NCBI RefSeq assembly: GCF_001647545.1
Contig: NZ_LSZH01000001.1
Location: forward strand, 124,001 to 188,000
Direction of reading: 5' to 3'
Source: Acinetobacter sp. SFB
Lineage (GTDB): Bacteria > Pseudomonadota > Gammaproteobacteria > Pseudomonadales > Moraxellaceae
Length of the DNA stretch: 64,000 nt
Shown: positions 8,509 to 18,163 of the stretch, piece after piece
Layout: every line of letters starts with the position of its first letter
Numbering within the stretch: position 1 is the stretch's first letter
Program-made: the position numbers and the translations under genes
The notes under the pieces: generated by a model
What the model saw: only the letters and a program-made list of their open reading frames with translations
Database searches by the model: none
What the model was told of the DNA's origin: nothing

Positions 8509-9339
8509 TCATATAACCTTGAAATGACGTAATGGTGATTCATTTAAACTATTGACCAAGTAAGCTTTACAAGGTGAATGAGCCAAAATCTCATCAATAT
8601 TCATATCAGGAGTTACTTCAGTAAAAACACAAGCACCTGTACCTGTAAGTTTTGCAATACCGAACTGGTCTAAATATTGCATTGCTTCATTCACTTCAGG
8701 ATATAGGCTTCTTGCCAAAGGCTCAAAGTTATTTCCAAAGTTAAATGGCGTTAACTGATAGGCGCAAAATTTAGTAGGCTTCGTGTCTCTTGTCAACGTT
8801 TTTTGTGAAAAAAGCAGTTGAGTGCTGATAAAACAGTCAGGTTTTAACACAATGTATTGTTTTTGATCTAAGTCTATGAATGTTAAGTGTTCACCAATGC
8901 CTTCTGCCCATGCATTGCGACCATGTATAAAAATAGGAACGTCTGCACCGAGTTTTAGCCCGAGTTCAGCCAATTGTGTAATATTTAGACCACACTGCCA
9001 CAATTGGTTTACCACAATCAGGGTGGTGGCGGCATTGGAAGAGCCCCCTCCGAGTCCTGCACCCATCGGAATGTTTTTCTCAATAATGATTTTTAAACCC
9101 GTGGGCTGTTTAGCATAAGGTTCTAAAATTTGAGTGGCTTTATAGATCAGGTTTTGCTCTAAATCCACACTATTCAAACCATTAATTGAAATTGTTAGAT
9201 CATCTGTTGGGGTGAATTCCAACCAGTCGGTTAAATCAATCAGCTGGAAAATAGTTTGCAATTCATGATAGCCATTGTCACGACGACCGGTGATATGCAA
9301 AAAAAGATTGAGCTTGGCAGGAGAGGGCACACGAATCAT
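8509..9339 (-). CDS. ispE: 4-diphosphocytidyl-2-C-methyl-D-erythritol kinase IspE
   Basis: A GHMP kinase of the MEP isoprenoid pathway that phosphorylates CDP-ME. It has 276 residues: PSPAKLNLFLHITGRRDNGYH at the N-terminus (in part), the ATP loop PMGAGLGGGSSNAATTL, and LTGTGACVF near the C-terminus. The start is the ATG at 9339, which begins MIRVPSPAK and lies 22 bases after the lolB stop; the longer frame would overlap lolB by 50 bases. It is followed at once by the tRNA-Gln array and prs, a gene order also seen in Pseudomonas. Confidence 0.95.
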   Translation of the reverse strand: MIRVPSPAKLNLFLHITGRRDNGYHELQTIFQLIDLTDWLEFTPTDDLTISINGLNSVDLEQNLIYKATQILEPYAKQPTGLKIIIEKNIPMGAGLGGGSSNAATTLIVVNQLWQCGLNITQLAELGLKLGADVPIFIHGRNAWAEGIGEHLTFIDLDQKQYIVLKPDCFISTQLLFSQKTLTRDTKPTKFCAYQLTPFNFGNNFEPLARSLYPEVNEAMQYLDQFGIAKLTGTGACVFTEVTPDMNIDEILAHSPCKAYLVNSLNESPLRHFKVI

Positions 9340-9361
9340 AGGATTTTTAACTTTTGCAGAT

Positions 9362-9952
9362 TTAACGATTTTGAATAACCATTGTAATACGGTTTTCCTG
9401 ACCCGATTCAAGTGCTTGCTTTAAAATCAATTTATTCGGCAATTGCGCCTGATCATTATAACTTAAATCCACAGTCCAGCCATCTTCCAGAAATTGGATG
9501 GGACGATTGCTTTCATCCTTACTGATTTTTGCTTGCGTAGTTGCAGGTTTGGCTTGAACCCAGTCGACTAAATGGGTAATCGGTGCTTGCCACCCGGTTG
9601 CACGTTGCAGTAATTCTTCTGGGGTTGCAGCTTTAATCAGCCCAGTTTTGGCGCTGTTTAAGGTGACTTGACCTGGGGTGCCTGAAATCTGGGTTTTGCC
9701 TACACCTAAAATTCCGCTTAACTCGATGTCAAATTCATTCTGCTGTTGTACCCAGGTGAAAAATGCACTACCAGATTGTGCCGGTGTTTTTACCCCAATT
9801 TTACCTTGCAGGCTGAAATTATTTGCTGCTTCGGGTATTTGCGAGACGCTCGGAGCTTGAGGTTGCGTATATTGTTGGCAACCTGTCAGTACCAGTGTAC
9901 TTGTGGCGATTAGGGTTAAGCTGAATTTGGAAAAAATACGCATAAAGATCAT
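9362..9952 (-). CDS. lolB: Outer-membrane lipoprotein insertion factor LolB
   Basis: Receives lipoproteins from LolA and inserts them into the outer membrane. It has 196 residues, with signal sequence and lipobox LVLTGCQQ (Cys about residue 25 of the longest start). The mature part has the LolB-type strands FSLQGKIGVKTP and SAFFTWVQQQNEFDIELSG. The ATG at 9952 overlaps the stop of the upstream TPR gene (TAATG), implying coupling; the ATG three codons later (9943) is an equally good start. Confidence 0.9.
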   Translation of the reverse strand: MIFMRIFSKFSLTLIATSTLVLTGCQQYTQPQAPSVSQIPEAANNFSLQGKIGVKTPAQSGSAFFTWVQQQNEFDIELSGILGVGKTQISGTPGQVTLNSAKTGLIKAATPEELLQRATGWQAPITHLVDWVQAKPATTQAKISKDESNRPIQFLEDGWTVDLSYNDQAQLPNKLILKQALESGQENRITMVIQNR

Positions 9953-11709
9953 TAACTCTTTTTCAGGTTTGGCGGTAACAATAACGATTTCAGTTGTTCT
10001 AATTGAGGATCATTGAGGTGTTTTTTTTGTAATTGTTGTAACACATGATTAAATTTTGTCAGATTGCCTTGCATATACAAGGCTTTTGCATAGCGCACTC
10101 CAATTTTGACACTTTGACTCATCTCATATGCTTTTTCTAAAACCAGCGCAGAGGTTTTAAAGTCATTCTGTAAAAAGGTGATATAGCCGAGCGTATCCAA
10201 AATAGACGCTTGTTCTGGTGCAAACTCCAAGGCATGTTCAACATATTGTCTGGCTTCCTCCAAACGTCTGTTTTGCAGTGCTAATGTGTAGGCATAAGCA
10301 TTCAGATAGGTTGGGCTATTTGGCTCAATTTCCAGTAATTTTTTCAATAATTTATCAAGCTTCTCTTGGTCTTGATAAGCATCAAGCAGTAGCACTTCTG
10401 AATAGATCAGTTCAGGATCATCCGGTATATTTTTGATAGCTTCATCGAGCAGTCGCATGGCTGCTTTTTTATTGTCCATACGTTTTAGAATATCGGCCTG
10501 AGCCTGATAGAGGAAACTGGCATGTTGAGGGTAGTTGACGCGTTCTTGGGTTAAAAACCGTAGCGCATCAGTAAGCTGTTTTTGCTCTGAAAAAATATTA
10601 ATCATGTTGCGGCGTGAAACGGTATAGAGACTGCCATCCACCAAACGGTAATAGGCTTTTGCAGTTTCAAAATGTTGTTTTCTTTCTGCATTTACAGCCA
10701 GATAATAATAGGCTTCATTTTGATATTGGTTGGAATATCGAAGCTCAACTAAAAACTTTTCCGCCTTTTCATATTCTTCTAAATCGATACTGGTTAAGCC
10801 GGCAATGAAAAGGGCTTCTTCCTCATGTGGCCATTTCTTAAGAATGGTTTCGAGTTTATCCAGCGCTTCTGTAGATTTATTAATTTTAATCAGATATTTA
10901 ATTTCAGCCAAGCGTACTTCTAAATTGGATTTATGTTTACGGCTGGATCTGTCATACCATTTTAGAGTGACTTCTTCATCACCTAAGGCACTAAGTAGAT
11001 TAGCTTTCATTAAAATAAAGCCGGTAACTTTAGGGCGTTTTTTAAGCGCACGATTAATTGTAATAAGCGCTTGCTCTAACTGTCCATTTTGCGCTTCCAA
11101 GCCTGAAATTAATACCAGGACAGAAGGGTTGTCGCGTTCTTTACTCTTGCTTAACGCCTCCAGTAGAACTTCTCGATCTTCCGCTTCTTCTGGCACAATG
11201 CCGACCAGGATTTTTTCCAGGTCGGCATTAGGGTCAATATTTAAAATTTTATCGAGTGTTTCGGATGCCAGTTCATACTCATGCGATTTCAGGGCAATAT
11301 GTGAAAGATAAAATAAAGCCGGAACATCTGTAGGTTCCTGAACCACCCAATGCGTTGCAATGTCGAGCGCAGCTTTTAGGTCATTTTGTTCCAGTGCAAC
11401 ATTTAAAGCGCGCTGTTTAACCGTAGTCGAACTGCTTTTAATTGCAAGCACGGTGTAGTTGTGCAATGCTGTTGGAATGTCATGATAGGCCAGTGCAAAT
11501 TCAGCAATCATGCTTTGTTTTATGGCATTATAGTTTGAATTGGCATGATAAATTTCTTCGGATGCTCTAATATGAACACTCGAAGCCATGCTACCCACAA
11601 GTAAGAATGTGGTAGAATATTGCTTAATTGTCGCGCCGTTTATTCGGCTATTTGTTTGACGCAATTTTTCTTGATCCAAGTAATGCTTTTTATGACACCA
11701 ATATTGCAC
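9952..11709 (-). CDS. Tetratricopeptide-repeat protein, probably exported
   Basis: A protein of up to 585 residues made mostly of helical TPR-like repeats, for example NAYAYTLALQNRRLEEARQY and ILDTLGYITFLQNDFKTSA. A hydrophobic stretch, QYSTTFLLVGSMASSV (about residues 30-45), looks like a signal peptide, so the mature protein is probably periplasmic or outer-membrane associated. The start is uncertain: the GTG at 11709, a TTG at about 11664 or the ATG at 11589. Only the upstream ones keep the signal-like segment. It overlaps lolB by one base, suggesting an envelope-related role, but no function is known to me. Confidence 0.8.
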   Translation of the reverse strand: MQYWCHKKHYLDQEKLRQTNSRINGATIKQYSTTFLLVGSMASSVHIRASEEIYHANSNYNAIKQSMIAEFALAYHDIPTALHNYTVLAIKSSSTTVKQRALNVALEQNDLKAALDIATHWVVQEPTDVPALFYLSHIALKSHEYELASETLDKILNIDPNADLEKILVGIVPEEAEDREVLLEALSKSKERDNPSVLVLISGLEAQNGQLEQALITINRALKKRPKVTGFILMKANLLSALGDEEVTLKWYDRSSRKHKSNLEVRLAEIKYLIKINKSTEALDKLETILKKWPHEEEALFIAGLTSIDLEEYEKAEKFLVELRYSNQYQNEAYYYLAVNAERKQHFETAKAYYRLVDGSLYTVSRRNMINIFSEQKQLTDALRFLTQERVNYPQHASFLYQAQADILKRMDNKKAAMRLLDEAIKNIPDDPELIYSEVLLLDAYQDQEKLDKLLKKLLEIEPNSPTYLNAYAYTLALQNRRLEEARQYVEHALEFAPEQASILDTLGYITFLQNDFKTSALVLEKAYEMSQSVKIGVRYAKALYMQGNLTKFNHVLQQLQKKHLNDPQLEQLKSLLLPPNLKKS

Positions 11710-11742
11710 AATAGCATAAATTTAGCGAAATGATGATCTGAT

Positions 11743-13032
11743 ATGTCTTTCTTTGCACTAGGTGTCAATCATCAAACCGCTTCTGTAGAACTGCGTGAAC
11801 AGATTGCCTTTAACCCGGAAAAGTTAACGCAATTGCTTGCCGAGCAAAGCCAAAACCATGACTTGAATGATATGGTTGTGGTTTCTACATGTAACCGAAC
11901 TGAAGTTTATGCCATGTCTGAAAATGCAGATATGGTAATGAATTGGCTCGCCCAGACAAATGGCCTAGATGCTAAACAATTATTAAATCATATTTATCGT
12001 TATGAAAATGCGCAGGCTGTAACGCATCTGATGCGGGTTGCCAGTGGTCTTGACTCCTTGATGCTGGGTGAACCGCAAATTTTGGGACAAGTAAAGTCCG
12101 CGCTTTCTCTGGCGAAAGATGCCCATACCGTTTCTCCAAATTTAAACCGAATTTTTGAATATGCTTTTTACGCAGCCAAGCGTGTTCGCTCGGAAACTGC
12201 GGTCGGTAGTCATGCGGTTTCCATGGGGTATGCGGTGGCCCAGTTGGCACTTCAAGTCTTTAGCAAACCTGAAAAACTGACTGTAATGGTGGTTGCTGCA
12301 GGTGAAATGAATAGCTTGGTGGCGAAACATTTAGCCGAAATGGGCGTGGGAAAAGTGCTGATTTGTAACCGGACTCGTGCCCGCGCTGAAACTTTGGCGC
12401 AAGAAATTGCCCATCGTGTGGATGTGGAAATTATCGATTTTTCCGAGTTGGCTGCAAATTTATATCGCGCAGATGTCATTTCAAGCTGTACCGGAAGTTT
12501 GCATCAGGTCATCGCGTATCAGGATGTTAAAACTGCATTAAAAAAACGTCGCTATCAACAAATGCTGTTGGTGGATTTAGCGGTTCCGCGTGATATCGAC
12601 CCCAAAGTTGAATCATTGGATGGCGTGTATTTATATGGCGTCGATGATTTGCAAAGTGTCATTGATGACAATCTGGCCCAACGTCGCCAAGCGGCTGTTG
12701 AAGCAGAAGTCATGGTCACCCAGTTGGCCACAGAGTTGCTCACCCAGCAAAAAATCAACAAAGCTGGCAGTACGATTCATGCCTATCGTGAACAAGGCGA
12801 AATCTTAAGACAAGAAGAGTTGGCTCTAGCAATGAGTCGAATTGCAGCGGGTGAAAATGCCGAGCAGGTGCTGCAAGAATTTTCACATCGCTTAACCCAG
12901 AAATTACTCCATCCGACCTCTATATTGTTGCGTCAAGCAGCAAAGTCTGAAGATCCAAGTTGTTTTGAATGGATGCGTGATGATCTGGACGCAATCTTTG
13001 CCAAGCGTCGTAAAACAAAAAAAGAAAAATAA
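11743..13032 (+). CDS. hemA: Glutamyl-tRNA reductase
   Basis: First enzyme of C5 tetrapyrrole synthesis: reduces glutamyl-tRNA(Glu) with NADPH to glutamate-1-semialdehyde. It has 429 residues. Visible: [15 protein letters not shown], the catalytic-Cys motif [25 protein letters not shown], the Rossmann region [17 protein letters not shown] with CNRT, and the C-terminal dimerisation helices. It is transcribed divergently from the TPR-lolB-ispE block (close spacing, so promoters may overlap) and convergently with dnaG, with only 20 bases between the stop codons. Confidence 0.96.
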   Translation: MSFFALGVNHQTASVELREQIAFNPEKLTQLLAEQSQNHDLNDMVVVSTCNRTEVYAMSENADMVMNWLAQTNGLDAKQLLNHIYRYENAQAVTHLMRVASGLDSLMLGEPQILGQVKSALSLAKDAHTVSPNLNRIFEYAFYAAKRVRSETAVGSHAVSMGYAVAQLALQVFSKPEKLTVMVVAAGEMNSLVAKHLAEMGVGKVLICNRTRARAETLAQEIAHRVDVEIIDFSELAANLYRADVISSCTGSLHQVIAYQDVKTALKKRRYQQMLLVDLAVPRDIDPKVESLDGVYLYGVDDLQSVIDDNLAQRRQAAVEAEVMVTQLATELLTQQKINKAGSTIHAYREQGEILRQEELALAMSRIAAGENAEQVLQEFSHRLTQKLLHPTSILLRQAAKSEDPSCFEWMRDDLDAIFAKRRKTKKEK

Positions 13033-13052
13033 GGGATTTTTTTAGCGTTTGA

Positions 13053-14987
13053 TTATTCGTCAATTAAGGTCAGTGCTCTTTTTTTTGCAATCTCAGAAAT
13101 GCGCAGTTTTAGATTCTTCATTTCTGCAATGCTGCTAAATTTTTTTGATTTCATCTTTTTCGTTAGATATTCATACTGTAATTTTGTTGATAAATCTGCT
13201 GCAAGCTTATCTGCTTGCTCTGGTGATGAAGTGTAATCGCTGACATTCGCATTCTGTAAAATATGCTGTAATTCATGGTGGTACGCTGCACAGGCACCCA
13301 AGACATAATATTGCGATAATTCAGGATCATCCGGCAAATCATCAAAAATCACATTAAAGATATTCAAAATTTTAGATAGCAATTGATCTTGTGAAATTAA
13401 AGCACTCAGCGGTTCAAAATGAATATACAAATAGGGGTGATTCATCAAAATTGCAAGCACATATTCTTTCGCATCAATTTTGGTACTAAAGCTTAAGGAG
13501 GCATCATTGTTAACTTGCGGTTGCCATTTACGGCTATAACCGAGCTTTTCACGGAAATATTGCTGTAATAAATAACGGTAAGAACCATGTTTTGGTAACA
13601 GTTCAGTGAGCTGTTTGAGTTCCCCCATGACCTGACTTTTACCTTCAGGCGATGTGCTGTTATAGTTCTGAGTTAAATGGGCAAAAATAAATTCGGATAA
13701 TAAAGGCGCGGCTTGCAACATGCGTTGAAAGTTTTCTAAGCCTTCACGGCGAATGAGTGAATCCGGATCGTGATCATTCGGCAGTACGAAGAACTTGAGT
13801 TCACGACCGTCATTCAGTAATGGCAAAGCAATTTCTAAAGTACGTCGCGCTGCTTTTTGACCGGCAGCATCGCCATCAAAAGCCACGGTGATGCGATTAT
13901 TTTGCTTAAATAAAATATTCAGATGGTCGGTGTTGCTGGCTGTACCTAGTGTCGCTACAGCACCAAAAACACCATATTGCTGTAAGGCAATAACGTCCAT
14001 GTAGCCTTCAACCATCAGCCAGTCTTGGGCTTTTTGCTTGCGGCCTTCATATAGGCCATATAGTAACTGGTTTTTATGAAACACTTCAGAATCGGGTGAG
14101 TTGATATACTTGGGTTTGATTTCGTCATTTAAAGCACGACCGCCAAAACCAACCACACGACCTTTGGAATCACGAATCGGAAAAATGACCCGATCACGCA
14201 GCAGGTCAAAATCTCGCCCTTTGTCACTGGTACGGATTAAGCCCAGTTGTCTTAAACCTTCAATATCATAAGGGAAGGCTTTTTCCAGATGTTGCCAGTC
14301 TTCGGGCGCATAACCCAAACGCCAATAGGCAATGGTTTCAGCGCTTAAACCTCGTTGTTTGAAATATTGCTGTGCAGTCTGACTATGCGGTAATTGCTGT
14401 TCATAATACAGCGCAATATTTTCCAATAAATCGTATAAGTTACCGTCTTCAGTAATATCTTCAAATTGTGCGGTAGTTTGCTCAAACGCTGCAAACGGAT
14501 CATTGCCATAGAATGTGTCCTCTTGCATTTGAAATTCTGCAAAAGGGTCATGATCAAGCGTGACCGGTGCCGGGTTATTAGAATTCTGTTGTAAATTTGC
14601 CGAAGCATTTTGAGTATGCGGTTCAATTTTTTTGGCAACAGGCTGCGGCTTGGCTGCTTCACGTTTGTATTTGATTTTATTTGAATCTTGATTGTCTTTG
14701 GGCAGCTCTATGCCGCTTCGACTTGATAGATCCTTCATCACATCGACAAAATTACGACCGTCGATATCCATTAAAAAGCGAATGGCATTACCGTTGGCCT
14801 GACAACCAAAGCAATGGAAGTACTGTTTGTCCCGATAAACATGGAACGATGGCGATTTTTCCTGATGAAAAGGGCAGCAGCCTGAATAGGTGCGACCAGT
14901 TTTCTTAAGTTTCACGCGCTGACCAATCAGATCGACAATATCTGTGCGATCTAGTATTTGATCAATCGTGTGTTGAGGAATAGCCAT
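13053..14987 (-). CDS. dnaG: DNA primase DnaG with a long Gln/Asn-rich linker
   Basis: Makes RNA primers for replication. It has 644 residues. The N-terminal CHC2 zinc finger (CPFHQEKSPSF...FHCFGC, about residues 38-62) and the Toprim core (MVEGYMDVIALQQYG; VAFDGDAAGQKAARR) are intact, followed by a helicase-binding C-terminal region. An insert of about 90 residues (about 115-205) rich in Gln, Asn, Ala and acidic residues separates zinc finger and catalytic core, longer than in E. coli DnaG. The usual rpsU-dnaG-rpoD macromolecular synthesis operon is not present here. Confidence 0.95.
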   Translation of the reverse strand: MAIPQHTIDQILDRTDIVDLIGQRVKLKKTGRTYSGCCPFHQEKSPSFHVYRDKQYFHCFGCQANGNAIRFLMDIDGRNFVDVMKDLSSRSGIELPKDNQDSNKIKYKREAAKPQPVAKKIEPHTQNASANLQQNSNNPAPVTLDHDPFAEFQMQEDTFYGNDPFAAFEQTTAQFEDITEDGNLYDLLENIALYYEQQLPHSQTAQQYFKQRGLSAETIAYWRLGYAPEDWQHLEKAFPYDIEGLRQLGLIRTSDKGRDFDLLRDRVIFPIRDSKGRVVGFGGRALNDEIKPKYINSPDSEVFHKNQLLYGLYEGRKQKAQDWLMVEGYMDVIALQQYGVFGAVATLGTASNTDHLNILFKQNNRITVAFDGDAAGQKAARRTLEIALPLLNDGRELKFFVLPNDHDPDSLIRREGLENFQRMLQAAPLLSEFIFAHLTQNYNSTSPEGKSQVMGELKQLTELLPKHGSYRYLLQQYFREKLGYSRKWQPQVNNDASLSFSTKIDAKEYVLAILMNHPYLYIHFEPLSALISQDQLLSKILNIFNVIFDDLPDDPELSQYYVLGACAAYHHELQHILQNANVSDYTSSPEQADKLAADLSTKLQYEYLTKKMKSKKFSSIAEMKNLKLRISEIAKKRALTLIDE

Positions 14988-15135
14988 ACGTATGCAATCG
15001 GGTTGTGATCTATCTATTAAAAATGGCTGACAAATAAGCTGTCAGAAGTTAGCTAAGTAAAAGTGCAGCAGTTATTAAAAGTTAATTTGTATACCTTTTG
15101 CGCACAATGATCAATATGATCGGTTAAAATAACAA

Positions 15136-15161
15136 AAGGGCAAGTATGATAACTTGCCCTT
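15136..15161 (-). terminator. Terminator of bamD
   Basis: The stem AGGGCAAGT / ACTTGCCCT is followed on the minus strand by TTTTGTT, about 30 bases after the bamD stop. Confidence 0.8.
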
Positions 15162-15188
15162 CATGAAAATGCGACCAATAAGCTCAGC

Positions 15189-16220
15189 TTATTTGGTTGC
15201 TGGCGCTTCTTCTGTAGTCGGCTCTTTAATCATTTCCTGTGTCGGTGCAGGAATAGTGCTTTCAGTTTTTGGTCGATCTAACAAACCAAAACTTAAACGA
15301 TTGGTCATACTGCGTTTTTCGCCATCTTCAGAGTTTTGTTGTTGCTCTGCTTCTGTTGAATTCTGCGCTTCACGTCCAAATACACCTAACGTTGCGCGGT
15401 TAATCCAGCTACCTTCACTGCGTGCAGCACGAAGATTCACACTGCCATCGGCTTTAACAAGGTTTGGATAATTCAGCTTTAACACTTCAATATATTGTTG
15501 TGAAGTTTGCTTGTCACCTAGTTTGTCATATCCATAGGCAATCGTCGCCAAGGCTTCAGGCACTTGAGGGGTTTGTGGATAGTGTTCCACCACCCATTGA
15601 GAGCGTTCAACGGCAGCCAACCATGCCTTACGTTTGATATTAAAACGCGCTGCATTCATCTCGGCTTCAGCCAGTTCGGTACCAATAAACTTCATACGCT
15701 GTGCTGCATCGACGGCATAGCTGCTAGATGGGAAGCGACGAATGAAATCGACAAAGTTCTGATAAGCCACTTTTAAATAGCTGACATCACGATGGGCCTG
15801 CTTTAATGAGGTATAGCGCAATAGGCCATCATAGTTTTGTTCCATATTTGCTACGCCACGAACATAGTAGGCATAATCCACATTTGGATGTTGTGGATTC
15901 AAACGAATAAAACGTTCGGCAAGGGCGATTGCACCTTCATAATCTTTTTGTTGAAATTTAACGTACAACAATTCTAATTGTGCCTGTTGCGCATAGTCAC
16001 CTGTAGGATAGTAGGTATCTAAGGCTTCAAGATGCTTAGCTGCGTCAGTATATTGACCACGTTCAAGAGCTTTTTCAGCTTTTTGAATATAAACTTGCTC
16101 GCTAGATTGTGGTCCTGTGTCCACAACATCTTTCTTTGGATTACTGCTACAGCCCGCTATTGCCGACGCAACGCCTAAAGATAAAGCAAGCATTGTCATT
16201 TTATAACGTGGTAACGACAT
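15189..16220 (-). CDS. bamD: Outer-membrane assembly lipoprotein BamD
   Basis: The essential lipoprotein of the BAM complex that inserts beta-barrels. A signal peptide with lipobox AIAGCSSN (Cys about residue 24) is followed by TPR repeats (YTDAAKHLEALDTYYPTGDY; YAYYVRGVANMEQNYDGLL; SSYAVDAAQRM). At 343 residues it is about 100 longer than E. coli BamD; the extra part is a low-complexity C-terminal tail from about residue 265 rich in Ser, Glu, Pro and Thr. It is divergent from rluD, the same arrangement as in E. coli. Confidence 0.95.
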   Translation of the reverse strand: MSLPRYKMTMLALSLGVASAIAGCSSNPKKDVVDTGPQSSEQVYIQKAEKALERGQYTDAAKHLEALDTYYPTGDYAQQAQLELLYVKFQQKDYEGAIALAERFIRLNPQHPNVDYAYYVRGVANMEQNYDGLLRYTSLKQAHRDVSYLKVAYQNFVDFIRRFPSSSYAVDAAQRMKFIGTELAEAEMNAARFNIKRKAWLAAVERSQWVVEHYPQTPQVPEALATIAYGYDKLGDKQTSQQYIEVLKLNYPNLVKADGSVNLRAARSEGSWINRATLGVFGREAQNSTEAEQQQNSEDGEKRSMTNRLSFGLLDRPKTESTIPAPTQEMIKEPTTEEAPATK

Positions 16221-16291
16221 AAAAATTCCTCTGTTAATACGGGCAATGAGCTACAATTGCACTATTAAACCACTTTTGTCTGAATGAGCAA

Positions 16292-17344
16292 ATGAGTCAA
16301 GCACAATCTTCTAATTCTAATTTCCCTGAAACTGATTTCAATTTACTTGAAGATTCTGAGGATGCAGATAAACATACTTCAGACTCAACTGCAACACGTT
16401 TATCGTTGCAATTTCAATTGGATGAAAGCTATTTAGGGCAGCGTATCGACCAGGTTGCAGCGGTAGTCTGGAACGATTTTTCCCGTGAAAAACTGAAGCA
16501 GTGGCTGAAAGATGGCCATTTGTTGGTAAATGGTAACACTGTTAAACCCAAGTATAAATGTGAAGGTGATGAGCTTTTAACCCTCAATGTTGAGCTGGAA
16601 GTTCAAACCAAAAGCTTGCCTGAAGATATTCCATTAAATATTGTGTATGAAGATGACGATATTATTGTCATTAATAAACCGGTAGGCATGGTCGTTCATC
16701 CAGGTGCGGGTAATAGTTCGGGTACCTTGGTTAATGCCTTGTTGCATCACTATCCTAAATCGGCTGAGTTAACCCGTGCCGGTCTGGTACACCGAATTGA
16801 TAAAGACACCAGTGGTTTGTTGGTGGTTGCGAAAAATCTGGAATCTCAATTTTCCCTAAGCAAGCAATTGGCGAAGAAAAGCGTCTATCGTGTTTACGAT
16901 CTGGTGGTGTACGGTAAAATTATTGCCGGTGGCACCATAGATGAGCCAATTAAACGTCATCCGGTGGATCGAGTGAAAATGGCCATTTTGCCTGGCGGGA
17001 AAGATGCGGTCACCCATTACAACGTGAAAGAGCGTTTCCAGCATTTCACCCGTGTTCAAGCGCGTTTGGAAACTGGTCGTACCCATCAGATTCGTGTTCA
17101 TTTTAGTTATTTGGGCTTTGGTTTGGTCGGAGATCCGGTGTATATGAGTCGTATCCGTGTTCCAGCAGGCGCATCAGAATTGCTGAGTGACACTTTACGT
17201 GGCTTTAAACGCCAAGCCTTACATGCATCTAAACTTGGCCTGGTTCATCCACGTTCAGGTGAAGAGATGATGTTTGAAGCACCATGGGCAGATGACTTCA
17301 CTCAATTGGTTGAAGTGTTACGTAGCGAAAACAAAGCCTACTAA
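16292..17344 (+). CDS. rluD: 23S rRNA pseudouridine(1911/1915/1917) synthase RluD
   Basis: Modifies helix 69 of 23S rRNA. It has 350 residues: an acidic N-terminal extension of about 40 residues, an S4 RNA-binding domain (GQRIDQVAAVVWNDFSREKL), then the RluA-type catalytic domain with HRIDKDTSGLLVVAKN holding the catalytic Asp, and ETGRTHQIRVHF. pgeF follows 39 bases later on the same strand. Confidence 0.96.
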   Translation: MSQAQSSNSNFPETDFNLLEDSEDADKHTSDSTATRLSLQFQLDESYLGQRIDQVAAVVWNDFSREKLKQWLKDGHLLVNGNTVKPKYKCEGDELLTLNVELEVQTKSLPEDIPLNIVYEDDDIIVINKPVGMVVHPGAGNSSGTLVNALLHHYPKSAELTRAGLVHRIDKDTSGLLVVAKNLESQFSLSKQLAKKSVYRVYDLVVYGKIIAGGTIDEPIKRHPVDRVKMAILPGGKDAVTHYNVKERFQHFTRVQARLETGRTHQIRVHFSYLGFGLVGDPVYMSRIRVPAGASELLSDTLRGFKRQALHASKLGLVHPRSGEEMMFEAPWADDFTQLVEVLRSENKAY

Positions 17345-17383
17345 GGTATTTTATCGCGCGCTATGAATCATAAGGAAAGAGAC

Positions 17384-18124
17384 ATGCAATTTGTTCAAGG
17401 GCTTCCACAAGGCATATTTGTTGGGCAGACACGAGTGCATCATCAAAAAACTCAACCTTCTGCTCAACCTGAACTTGCAGGATTTAACTTGGCCTTGCAT
17501 GTCCACGATGATGCAAAGCGTGTACAACAGCATCGTATGGTGTTACTGCAAGAGTTTGCGGAATTCGGGGTCGATAAAATCACCTGGATGACGCAAACTC
17601 ACAGTACCATTTGCCATAGCATCGATGAAGAAATTCCTTTTACAGCGCTGGAAGGTGATGGGTTGGTCACACAGCGTAAAAAGCATGCGTTAATGATGAT
17701 GACTGCGGATTGCCTGCCTGTCGTGCTCGGTAATGCTGATTGTACGGAAATAGCGAATCTACATGCCGGTTGGCGAGGGTTGGCGGGTGGTATTGTGGAA
17801 AATACTATTGCGACTATGCAAAGTCAGCCGACTTGGGCATGGTTAGGCGCTGCAATTAGTCAATCATGTTTTGAAATTGGTGAAGAAGTTAAATCTGCTT
17901 TTTGTTCAAAATATCCTGAACTCGACAGTGCTTTTAAAGTCAGTGAAAAAACCGCTAAGTTTTATGCCGATTTATATGCTATTGCACGATTTATTTTGCA
18001 GCAACAAGGTGTTGACCTTGTGTTGGGTGGGGATCAGTGCAGTTACCTGCAAGCGGAAGAATATTTTTCTTATCGCCGTGAAGCAAAAACAGGACGCATG
18101 GCCACATTCGTGTTTATGGCGTGA
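17384..18124 (+). CDS. pgeF: PgeF/YfiH (DUF152) peptidoglycan editing factor / laccase-domain protein
   Basis: A member of the laccase-domain (LACC1/YfiH) family; in E. coli it corrects wrongly built UDP-MurNAc peptides, and homologues act on purine nucleosides. It has 246 residues. Metal-site motifs are visible: TQTHST, MTADCLPVVL, and LHAGWRGLAGGI with conserved His and Cys. The start is the ATG at 17384, with AAGGA upstream; the ATG at 17363 lies in front of that ribosome site. Its place after rluD matches E. coli. Confidence 0.93.
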   Translation: MQFVQGLPQGIFVGQTRVHHQKTQPSAQPELAGFNLALHVHDDAKRVQQHRMVLLQEFAEFGVDKITWMTQTHSTICHSIDEEIPFTALEGDGLVTQRKKHALMMMTADCLPVVLGNADCTEIANLHAGWRGLAGGIVENTIATMQSQPTWAWLGAAISQSCFEIGEEVKSAFCSKYPELDSAFKVSEKTAKFYADLYAIARFILQQQGVDLVLGGDQCSYLQAEEYFSYRREAKTGRMATFVFMA

Positions 18125-18163
18125 AAATGTTAAACTTGCTTAAAATTTACTGCCTTTATTGAT

